Positions 18,663-26,700 of a stretch of 64,000 nt of DNA are shown here, piece by piece. This stretch comes from an uncultured Prevotella sp. GTDB lineage: Bacteria > Bacteroidota > Bacteroidia > Bacteroidales > Bacteroidaceae. Every line of letters begins with the position of its first letter. The stretch's first letter is position 1. Below the pieces are notes generated by a model. The model had not been told where the DNA came from and did no database searches. It saw only the letters and a program-made list of their open reading frames with translations. The translations under genes were made by a program, and so were the position numbers. Location of the stretch: positions 21,500 through 85,499 of the forward strand of contig CALUEX010000052.1 of the NCBI GenBank assembly GCA_944319815.1. The letters are read 5' to 3'.

Positions 18663-21125
18663 TTATCTCAACTCTGCCTTCAGTTCCTTCTTCAAGTTAG
18701 ATACGAGCTTGCTCATCATCGCGTCTATCTGCTTGTCATTTAATGTCTTACTTTCGTCTTGCAGGACGAAGTTCACGGCGTAGCTCTTTTTGCCTTCTGG
18801 CAAATTTTTGCCCTCATATACGTCAAATAGCTCTACGCTCTTGAGGTATTTCTTTTCCGACTGACGTGCAACACGCTCAATATCACTGAACTTCACGCTC
18901 TTGTCAATCAGCAATGCAAGGTCACGGCTAACGGCTGGATACTTGCTTATTTCATGGAAGCTGACTGCTTTCTTGCTTATTGACTTTACAATCGTATTCC
19001 AATGAATATCAGCGTAATACACCGGATTGTTTATGTCAAACGCTTTCAACAGCTTCTTGCTGATTACACCAACCTCGGCAAGCATCTTTCCGTTCCTGTC
19101 CTCAAGCGCAAGACCGCAGTTGAAGATGTCGTTATCAGTGTCCTTCACGACAATGGACCCCGATGCTACGCCCAAACGGCGGAAGATATTGTCAACATAG
19201 GCTTTCAGTTCATAGAACGACGAGTCCTCGTTGGGATGCGCCCAACTGCCTGAAACGCGCTTGCCTGTCACCCAAAGTGCAAGGTGTGCTTCCTCCTTGT
19301 AAGCCAACATAGGGTTGTCGGCATTTTGCTTGTCCTTGTTGAATTTGTACACATTACCCATTTCAAAGAACCTTAAGTCGGCGTTCTTTCTGTTGGCGTT
19401 GTAAGCTATGCTTTCAAGACCGCCGAACAGCAACGTCAACCTCATGACATTAAGGTCTGAACTAAGAGGATTTATTATGCGTACAAGATTTTCTGCCGAA
19501 TACTTGTTCAAGTCGGTATAATAAGCAGCCTTGGTCAGCGAGTTGTTCATTATTTCGTTGAACCCGCAGCCTACAAGTTGCTCACCTATAATGTTTTCCA
19601 GCTTGTGCTTGTTGTCCTCGTAGCCTTTGATTACGAGTGAACTTTTCAGCTGTGTCGGTATCTCTACATTATTATATCCGTATATCCTTAATATGTCTTC
19701 AACGACGTCACATGGGCGCTGCACGTCTACGCGGTAAGGCGGCACGCTAAGTTCCAGACCTTCGGCAGTTTCGCTGTCTATCTTCATGTCAAGGCTCGTC
19801 ACAATCGACTTCACCATGTCAGCAGGTATCTCCTTGCCTATCAGGCTGTTTACATAGTCATACTTCAACGAAACCTTAAAGTCATTAATAGGTTCGGGAT
19901 ATACGTCTTTTATTTCCATCGACACCTTGCCGCCGGCAAGCTCCTTACACATTATGGCGGCCTGTTTCAAGGCGTAGATTATGCCATTGGGGTCTATTCC
20001 ACGCTCGAAACGGAACGAGGCATCCGTGCTCAACCCGTGGCGGCGCGCGCTCTTCCTAATCCAAGTAGGATGGAAATATGCACTCTCAAGCACTACGTTC
20101 TTTGTTGTTTCGTATGTACCGCTACCCTTGCCGCCGAACACACCGGCAATGCACATTGCCTCCTCGGTGTTGCATATTGCAAGGTCGTGCGTGCCGAGCT
20201 TGTGCTCCACGCCGTCAAGCGTAACGAACGGCGTGCCCTCCGGCATAGTCCTTACTATTATGTGGTGGCCCGTCACCATGTCTGCGTCAAAGCAGTGCAG
20301 CGGTTGGCCGTAAGCCATCATTATATAGTTAGTAATGTCAACAATGTTGTTGATTGGGCGAAGGCCTATTACGCGCAGTTTCTCCTGAAGCCACGCGGGG
20401 CTTTCCTTTACGTCGCATCCCGTTATGCTGACGCAGGCGTAACGCTTGCAAGCGTCGGTGTTCTCTATTGTCACCTCAACGGGCATCGTGTTGTCGTCCA
20501 CGGTGAATGCGCTGCAGTCTGGGCGATGGAGCGACGTCTCGTGGCCGTTACGCTTCAGCCACGCATACAAGTCCCTCGCCACGCCCCAGTGAGACAGGGC
20601 ATCGGCGCGGTTGGCCGTTATGTCTATTTCTATCAGCCAGTCGCTCTCCAAGTTGTAGTATTCGGCTGCCGTCTGGCCAACCTGTGCGTCGTCAGGCAGC
20701 ACTATTATGCCGTCGTGGCTCGTGCCCACGCCAATCTCGTCTTCGGCGCATATCATTCCGTAGCTGTCAACGCCACGCAGTTTCGACTTCTTTATCACGA
20801 ACTCCTTGTCGCCGTCATAAAGCACGCAGCCGAGGTCGGCCACTATAACCTTCTGCCCAGCGGCAACGTTAGGTGCACCGCAAACAATCTGCGATGGCGT
20901 TTCGCGTCCCAAGTCAACAGTCGTCACGTGCAAATGGTCTGAGTTCGGATGCTGTTCACACGTCAACACCTTACCTATATACAAGCCTTTCAAACCACCT
21001 TTAATGCTTTGCACCTCCTCCAAGGCATCAACCTCAAGACCTGTAGACGTCAGGGCGTCGCATACTTCCTGCGGAGTCAAGTCGAAATCTACATATTCCT
21101 TGAGCCATTTATAAGATATATTCAT
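18663..21125 (-). CDS. pheT: Phenylalanyl-tRNA synthetase beta subunit
   Basis: Beta subunit (820 residues) of the alpha2-beta2 enzyme charging tRNA-Phe. Domain order is complete: the tRNA-binding OB-like module (about 40-150, IGKVLTCEQHPNSDHLHVTTVDLG), B3/B4 editing domain (about 210-400, GRGID-like RFERGIDPNGIIYALKQAA), B5 domain (about 405-480), the synthetase-like core (about 490-700), and the C-terminal ferredoxin-fold anticodon-binding domain (about 725-820, SKYPAVSRDLALLIDKSVKFSDI). pheS is not beside it here. A good promoter lies about 160 bases upstream, leaving a long leader in which I did not recognise a T-box. Confidence 0.97.
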   Translation of the reverse strand: MNISYKWLKEYVDFDLTPQEVCDALTSTGLEVDALEEVQSIKGGLKGLYIGKVLTCEQHPNSDHLHVTTVDLGRETPSQIVCGAPNVAAGQKVIVADLGCVLYDGDKEFVIKKSKLRGVDSYGMICAEDEIGVGTSHDGIIVLPDDAQVGQTAAEYYNLESDWLIEIDITANRADALSHWGVARDLYAWLKRNGHETSLHRPDCSAFTVDDNTMPVEVTIENTDACKRYACVSITGCDVKESPAWLQEKLRVIGLRPINNIVDITNYIMMAYGQPLHCFDADMVTGHHIIVRTMPEGTPFVTLDGVEHKLGTHDLAICNTEEAMCIAGVFGGKGSGTYETTKNVVLESAYFHPTWIRKSARRHGLSTDASFRFERGIDPNGIIYALKQAAIMCKELAGGKVSMEIKDVYPEPINDFKVSLKYDYVNSLIGKEIPADMVKSIVTSLDMKIDSETAEGLELSVPPYRVDVQRPCDVVEDILRIYGYNNVEIPTQLKSSLVIKGYEDNKHKLENIIGEQLVGCGFNEIMNNSLTKAAYYTDLNKYSAENLVRIINPLSSDLNVMRLTLLFGGLESIAYNANRKNADLRFFEMGNVYKFNKDKQNADNPMLAYKEEAHLALWVTGKRVSGSWAHPNEDSSFYELKAYVDNIFRRLGVASGSIVVKDTDNDIFNCGLALEDRNGKMLAEVGVISKKLLKAFDINNPVYYADIHWNTIVKSISKKAVSFHEISKYPAVSRDLALLIDKSVKFSDIERVARQSEKKYLKSVELFDVYEGKNLPEGKKSYAVNFVLQDESKTLNDKQIDAMMSKLVSNLKKELKAELR

Positions 21126-21292
21126 CGTTTTGTTTTGTTAGTTTCAATACTTGTTCTGTCGGTCTTGCCCCTTGTTCCATAGATAAAACTTGCGCCTTTG
21201 CCTCAATGCAAACACTCGCAAGAAGGCGGCAGCACCCCTACCGCTTACGCAAACAATCGCAACACTCTGCCGACAGGCATTGATTTGCCGAC

Positions 21293-21325
21293 GCAAAAGT
21301 AATAATTTTTGGTAATACCGACAAA
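21293..21325 (-). promoter_or_regulatory. Promoter of pheT-yebC
   Basis: On the minus strand TTTG (21325-21322), about 20 bases, TACTTTTGC (21301-21293). The leader to the pheT start is about 160 bases; the remaining part of this 270-base gap holds no gene that I can see. Confidence 0.6.
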
Positions 21326-21398
21326 GGTTTATTGGAAAATCTAAGTTAAACGCAATTATTCAACCTCCTTTACATAACTTCAATGTCTGGTACACGAT

Positions 21399-21767
21399 TT
21401 ATTGCATATTCTTATGTTTTTCTTTGTTCCATTTCTTCCATACCTTATACTCTTTCATCCATTTTTCCCATGCCTCTTTATCTTCCCACAGCCATTTTTG
21501 TCTTTTGCAATAACTGTAATATGTCGAAGGTAGGTTCTTGGCTGGAATGAAATTGAAGACGTCGTTGTGTTCGTATTCCTTCATTACTATTACATCATAC
21601 AATGCCCATCTTTTTCTTTTTACCAGCCTTATATGCTCCATATCATCCACTTTGAAAAACCATCTTTCCATATCCCAAACATATTGCCATGTGCTATATA
21701 CCTCCACTATTATTGTATCGTTCTTAACTTCATACAAACCATAATCGCCAACGGAAAATAATCCCAT
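21399..21767 (-). CDS. Downstream frame of the split lipoprotein gene (122 aa)
   Basis: Open frame rich in Trp, Lys and Glu (WLWEDKEAWEKWMKEYKVWKKW at the end, shown in part). It is most likely the C-terminal half of the broken gene, since the preceding codons are also open up to the A8 tract at about 21816-21823. Independent translation from the ATG at 21767 is possible but not supported by a promoter. Confidence 0.4.
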   Translation of the reverse strand: MGLFSVGDYGLYEVKNDTIIVEVYSTWQYVWDMERWFFKVDDMEHIRLVKRKRWALYDVIVMKEYEHNDVFNFIPAKNLPSTYYSYCKRQKWLWEDKEAWEKWMKEYKVWKKWNKEKHKNMQ

Positions 21768-21805
21768 CTTGCCCTTTGGGTTAACCGCCTTTTCTACATC
21801 TTCCG

Positions 21806-22120
21806 TTATTTTTTTTCATCGCACAGTCGTTGAAAAAAAGATACGAACAGGCAAGTTCCGTCATCATAAAAAATAATGTTATCATTTATGACTGAATCCG
21901 GTTTGATAACCAAATGGTTTATGTCTTTCTCCGTGAAAAAGCCATCAGTCCTAATGATTTTGGATATATTTATAGGCACGGTGTCATAACGTATCGATGC
22001 AAAATCTTTTGCCTTCCGCTTTTTGCCATCTATCAACATAAAATAACGTGAGTTCGGTATAAGGTTTTCGCCGACCCTGCGGTAAAAATATCGGGCCTCA
22101 TCACCGTAGATAATGCCCAT
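21806..22120 (-). CDS. Middle piece of the split lipoprotein gene (104 aa)
   Basis: Open frame beginning at ATG 22120, seven bases after the REP-like element ends. The ATG may be fortuitous; the true gene start with its lipoprotein signal is at 22413. It ends in DEKK then stop at the A8 run. No family recognised. Confidence 0.4.
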   Translation of the reverse strand: MGIIYGDEARYFYRRVGENLIPNSRYFMLIDGKKRKAKDFASIRYDTVPINISKIIRTDGFFTEKDINHLVIKPDSVINDNIIFYDDGTCLFVSFFQRLCDEKK

Positions 22121-22126
22121 CCACTA

Positions 22127-22245
22127 GTAGGGACGCTCGGTCAGAGCGTCCGGGTAACTATGAAAACAGCCAACGGATACCATGCGAAACGCCAACGGCT
22201 ATCTGTTCACGACATTACCCGGACGCTCAGACCGAGCGTCCCTAC
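22127..22245. repeat. REP/BIME-like palindromic pair
   Basis: Two 31-base arms (22127-22157 and 22215-22245) are inverted copies with one mismatch. Each arm is itself a hairpin built on GGACGCTC and GAGCGTCC. The 57-base middle also shows weak inverted symmetry and a direct repeat of GCCAACGG. This is the layout of a bacterial interspersed mosaic element made of two REP units. No REP-associated transposase gene is in the window. It sits inside the broken lipoprotein gene. Confidence 0.75.
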
Positions 22246-22329
22246 AGGCTTGGTGGCAACGTGGCGGAGGACGGATACCGTTTTTTATCGGCGTTTACAG
22301 GGCTAAACTTGGAATGTCCTGCATCAGTT

Positions 22330-22413
22330 TTATACCGAACTGACGTTAAAATAGAAGTAGTGGCACGACGTAAAACAAAGCAAGCAAATTATTGCCAAAA
22401 TTAAATTCTTCAT
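22330..22413 (-). CDS. Orphan lipoprotein signal peptide (27 codons)
   Basis: MKNLILAIICLLCFTSC has a basic start, hydrophobic core and lipobox-type Cys, then HYFYFNVSSV and a stop. It begins 13 bases after the end of the preceding gene fragment. This is the N-terminus of the broken lipoprotein gene rather than an intact gene. Confidence 0.5.
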   Translation of the reverse strand: MKNLILAIICLLCFTSCHYFYFNVSSV

Positions 22414-22425
22414 AATTCAAACATT

Positions 22426-22711
22426 TTAATATGTCCACAATGTATAAGGGTTATTGCTACCAAAGTAGAAATAAGCCGACTGTCTGAAATCTGAATAATC
22501 AATAAATAGCGGCGTTTTGGAAAGATATTTATGTACAGCGTTTTGAGTAAGACTTTGCACATATCTGTGGCTGTAACCTAAGCGATAGACCATATTACCG
22601 TTTTTCCAGCCAATCCATATAGGTGCAAAATATACTTTCCCCTTTTTTCCAAGCTCCGCTCTTATAATCGCCCAAGCTCCAATGATTGCTACTTACGATG
22701 TCATCAACCAT
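22426..22711 (-). pseudogene. Frameshifted gene fragment downstream of the immunity pair
   Basis: From ATG 22711 a frame reads MVDDIVSSNHWSLGDYKSGAWKKG and stops at 22595. In another frame, from near an A6-G4 tract (about 22640), the sequence continues KVYFAPIWIGWKNGNMVYRLGYSH... and ends naturally at 22426. Joined, the two make one coherent protein end rich in Tyr and Trp. No family recognised; it could be the tail of an old toxin cassette or of an immunity gene. The roughly 90 bases between this fragment and the second immunity gene hold no evident gene. Confidence 0.5.
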
Positions 22712-22800
22712 CTTTCCTTTCCGCTACGCTCCAAAGACGGAGGAAGGCTATGGCGGTGTTGCACTTCTAACTTGACGGTAGTTATTCAATTTGCATAAAT

Positions 22801-23289
22801 TCATTCCAATTCGCGAATTGCGAAATGTCCTGTTTTTATTTTACATATGATACTATTATAAGGAAAAATCCAACCAAGGTCATAATCGCGGATTTCATCT
22901 GTTTGCTCACCTACAAAAATACGTTTTTGATTGATTGGCCAATAATACCACCTAAAAGATTTCGTCATATTATTAAAATTTCCTTCACTAAACAGTTTAA
23001 ACATTATTTTGTCCGGCTCACCAACATTTTTACTTTTACCGACTTTGTACCAAACTCCATCTTGAATACCTAATTTTAATATTGTATGTGCATAAAAAGA
23101 CACCTCGTCCTGCACTATTTTTTCAATATCCGGCACATAATCCATCGAGTAATGCATCTTGAACACACGTATTACCGAACTGTTCAGCTGTGTCAAGTCA
23201 TTAGCCACATATTGAAAGAAGCATTTGTATTGATTGTCAACTTCAACACAAAATACATAACCGATTTTCGTTACTATTCGCTTTGCCAT
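22801..23289 (-). CDS. Candidate immunity protein, copy 2 (Imm26-like)
   Basis: 162-residue soluble protein. Its first 70 residues (IVTKIGYVFCVEVDNQYKCFF, shown in part) are almost identical to copy 1 and resemble the Imm26 type of polymorphic-toxin immunity protein; that family match is from memory. After about residue 75 the two copies diverge while keeping spacing and motifs (WYKVGKS, RWY.W.IN, the KI.TG near the end). It starts 5 bases after copy 1 ends. Predicted to neutralise a toxin tip in the cytosol; which tip is unknown. Alternative: a diversifying immunity copy against a foreign variant. Confidence 0.7.
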   Translation of the reverse strand: MAKRIVTKIGYVFCVEVDNQYKCFFQYVANDLTQLNSSVIRVFKMHYSMDYVPDIEKIVQDEVSFYAHTILKLGIQDGVWYKVGKSKNVGEPDKIMFKLFSEGNFNNMTKSFRWYYWPINQKRIFVGEQTDEIRDYDLGWIFPYNSIICKIKTGHFAIRELE

Positions 23290-23783
23290 AAGCGTTAAAA
23301 TATTTCTTTTCCTAAGTATTTGCCAGTCCTAATTTTAGCCACTATATCTAAATATGGATAAACAAATCCCATATCTATATGTTTGTATTTTTCTGCCAAG
23401 CATCCAATTTTTATAGTTTTTTCGTTTATCTTCCATATATACCATCTTTCGCTTTTTTCTATTCTCGAATAATCAAGCTCATTAAATAGCCTAAACCATA
23501 TATTTACAACATCCCCAATGTTATTACTCTTTCCCACCTTATACCAAGCCATGTTCTCTATTCCGAATTTAAGCACAGTATGCGCATAAAAAGACACCTC
23601 ATCTTGCACTATTTTTTCAATATCCGGAACATAATCCATAGGATAACGTTTCTTGAATACACGTATTACCGAACTGTTCAGCTGTGTCAAGTCGTTAGCC
23701 ACATACTGAAAGAAACATTTGTATTGATTGTCAACTTCAACACAAAATACATAACCGATTTTCGTTACTATTCGTTTTGTCAT
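23086..23783. repeat. Direct duplication covering the 5' parts of the two immunity genes
   Basis: The segments 23086-23289 and 23580-23783 are in the same orientation and about 90 per cent identical by eye over some 200 bases; the remaining parts of the genes are much less alike. The border is sharp, near codon 70. Confidence 0.8.
23295..23783 (-). CDS. Candidate immunity protein, copy 1 (cognate to the RHS toxin)
   Basis: 162-residue soluble protein encoded 11 bases after the RHS toxin gene, the usual place of a cognate immunity gene. The N-terminal half has TKIGYVFCVEVDNQ and FFQYVANDLTQLNSSVIRVF; the C-terminal half has AWYKVGKSNNIGD, RWYIWKINEKTIKIG and ends AKIRTGKYLGKEIF. The pattern (KIG.VF.V..., then FYAH..., W.KVG, WY.W.IN, KTGKY) resembles the Imm26 group. 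No signal peptide, so it acts in the producing cell. Assignment as immunity rests on context plus this resemblance. Confidence 0.72.
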   Translation of the reverse strand: MTKRIVTKIGYVFCVEVDNQYKCFFQYVANDLTQLNSSVIRVFKKRYPMDYVPDIEKIVQDEVSFYAHTVLKFGIENMAWYKVGKSNNIGDVVNIWFRLFNELDYSRIEKSERWYIWKINEKTIKIGCLAEKYKHIDMGFVYPYLDIVAKIRTGKYLGKEIF

Positions 23784-23794
23784 AATCCGATTTT

Positions 23795-26700
23795 TTATTT
23801 AATTAAATCATATTTCTCCCAATATTTGGGAGAAATCGAATTTATTTTATTATATAACAAACCTCCATTTTTTCCTAAGCCATAAATGTTTATCAAACGT
23901 TGTTCCATTATTAAAGCTTGCATTCTGCTTAATTGTCCCGTCCTGTCAATAGTATGATAACGTAATGTAGCCCTATTAGTCTTTGAATGTAAATGTTCTG
24001 AAAATCGGATAGACGGTTCACGAGCTGTTATTCCGACATACCTTACAATACCGTTATCGTCAGTTCCTAAATATACACTATTGTCACCTGAACCAAGTGG
24101 CGTTTTAGAAGAAGATAAAACCTCTTTCACTATTTGCTCTGCATCAATATTATTAGGTTCTAACGCATCAAGAATAGACATTGTTTTTGCCTGTCGTTGC
24201 TCTATAACAGCATTTCCAAAACCACCGATAGCACCAACTGTAAATCCCATTGCTGCATCATTTAACCCATCACCAAAGGCCTGCCCAAAGCTGTTGCCTT
24301 GTCCCAACGACAAAACAGAGCCGAATCCAAAACCTACGATTGAACCTGAAAGGGCACTGTCGAATGTTTTTCGGGCAATGTCATTTGGTATCCATGACGT
24401 CAAATGACTTGTATAAGTAGAAGTATAAGAAGACATCGCTCCTCCTAAATACCCCATAGCAACAGACATTGCCCCAGAAGTAAAGACATTGCCCCAATCA
24501 ATATTATTCCATCCATTAGTAAATCCTTGGTTAACAACACTATTTCCTAAGCCGACAATTCCTGCAGCTGCTAAAGGATTATATAATGCTACCACACCCG
24601 ATAATGCTCCAACTCCAAACAATGACGCACCTTGACCTATACTATGGACATCTCCTGTTAACAAATTAGCACCAAGGTTCACGACACCGCCAACAAATGC
24701 GGCTATCAGGTCGTCCACAATAAGATACTCACCGCTCGGGTCTGTATATTTCAGAGGGTTGTTCAGGCAGTATGAATAGCGGTTGAAGCTCTGGCTGTTT
24801 TCGGGCATCTGTACGTAGTTGTCAGGACTTAAAAAACGCCCGAGCGCGGGGTCGTAAAGTCGCCCGTTCATGTTAACAAGGTTAAATTCCGTAAGCATTT
24901 CGTGCCCAGTGTAGCCACGAAGAAAGCCTATGTCATTCTTTCCTATTGTCTGCCGTCCCCATGCATCATACGATGCCGTGAAAACTGCATTGCCGTCTGC
25001 ATCTAAAATGTTGACAATGCTGCCAAGATTGTCCGTAACCATATAATACACCTTGGTATCGCCTTTACCGTCAACAACGCAAAGCACATCTTCACCGAGA
25101 TAATAAAAATAACGAACTGTGCCATTTTCATTTACGTACTCAAAATCGTCACCATAAACCACAGTGCGCGCTAAACTGCCTCCACGGTAGAGCTTTGACA
25201 CCCAGCGCTTACCGTCTGGCCCGTATGCTACCTCCATACGGTAGCCGCCGCTGCCGCCTTCTTCAAGAAGCGTGACATTCCCATAGGCGTCATATTCTAC
25301 ATATTGAGGATTTTCAGGAATCAGGCCATTTGTATTTTCAACCGAAGTTACGGCATGGGGCTTATCTGCTTCATAAGTGTAGCTGCCAACGTTATATTTC
25401 GATAAAATATTTCCGTCATTTGAAAATCTTGTCATATATCGCAGAAGTGGAAATACATTGTTAGAAGGCTGTATAGCCCCTATAGCCTCTTCTGATTTAG
25501 GGTCGTCACTACCATCATCATTGTATGCAGGAATAGCTTTAAAATTAAGTATGGAATACTTTACAGTTTTCAACCTGTCAAGTTGGTCATAATAGAAATC
25601 ATCTATATAAAACGTATTTTCACCAACTCCACTACGTGAACCCAAGTTTCCAGTATCTGCATTATAATCAAATGACAGATAAGCCACGTTTTCTGTGCCT
25701 CTATATACTGGTTTGTGTTTCAGATAGCCGGTAGCCGGGCTGCGCAGTTCTTTGGCTACAAGATTCTTGCCCCATGCGTAATGTGTTACGCGCCCTGTGT
25801 ATTTTGTAAGTTGCCAAACGGTCTCATCTCCTACCTTTATCGCCGTCATGTTACCATAACTGTCATAATCGTAGTTGACGGTAAGATTAGACCATCCACG
25901 CTTTACGATGTTTCCGCTTTTATCATATTCGTATGTTGCAGCCGTTAAAAACGGTACGCTGAGAATGTATCTTAGTTCTGTCTGCAAACGTCCGAAAGTA
26001 TCATACACGTATCCAACGGTACCGACAGAATTAGTGCAGTTTTGCAATCTCATTGCATAATTGCCGGAAGTCCCATAGGTATATTTCGTTGAGTCCCTGT
26101 TCGCTACAACAGATGTCACACGTCCAAGATAGTCATAAGCGGTCGCTATTGTTTTTCCGCGCGCATCCGTTCTACGGAGTTCGCGTCCAGCTGCGTCATA
26201 TTCGTAAGTCATTGTGCCTGCGTCAGGGTCGGTAAGTGATGTGCGGTTGCCTACATCGTCATATTCCATGCTTACGGTGTTGCCACAAGTGCTTGCGCTT
26301 ATGGGTTTACCAAGAGGCCCGTACTTCCATTCAACGGTGTTCAGCGGGTCAACTGACGACGCAATATTTCCCCATGCGTCATAATTCGTAGTGAAATCAC
26401 TTTCATCTGCGTTTGACGACACTCTCTTGGTCGTAGTCGTGCTTCTAAGCCCATAAGAGTAAGTTGTTGTATTACGGCGTTCGTTTTCGTCACGAATGAG
26501 TCTGTCCCTCGTATCATATTCAAGATTTTCGGTAAAAGACAGTACGCCTGTGTTTGTTACTATCTTTGCCGGCAATCCGTTCACGCCGTATGTGGTTTGT
26601 TTTGACAATGGAACGTCTTTGGCGCCAACGCTTTCCACCAATACCTCACGCCCACGTGCGTCATACCAAGTTTTCACCCAAGGTTCTCCGTCGCCTTGCT

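Larger units (their letters stand above)
21399..22413 (-). pseudogene. Broken lipoprotein gene: three pieces, REP insertion and A8 frameshift
   Basis: Three pieces read leftward. Piece one (22413-22330) is 27 codons with a lipoprotein signal, MKNLILAIICLLCFTSC. A second open stretch follows one frame away and is cut by the REP-like element at 22127-22245. Piece two (22120-21806) is GIIYGDEARYFYRRVG... and ends at TAA directly after a run of eight A. Piece three continues in the -1 frame as ITEDVEKAVNPKGKMGLFSVGDYGLYEV to 21399. One extra A, or a -1 slip on the A run, would fuse pieces two and three exactly. The family is not recognised. I read it as a decaying secreted protein gene at the end of the toxin island. 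Confidence 0.65.

Noticed and set aside
20037-20942. A 301-codon open frame antisense to pheT
   Set aside because: It is opposite to a conserved synthetase, its composition (rich in Ala, Val, His, Arg) is that of a shadow frame, and it has no promoter or family motif.
21126-21292. T-box or leader-peptide control of pheT
   Set aside because: The leader is long (about 160 bases), but I found no T-box sequence, no Phe-rich leader peptide and no convincing terminator/antiterminator pair.
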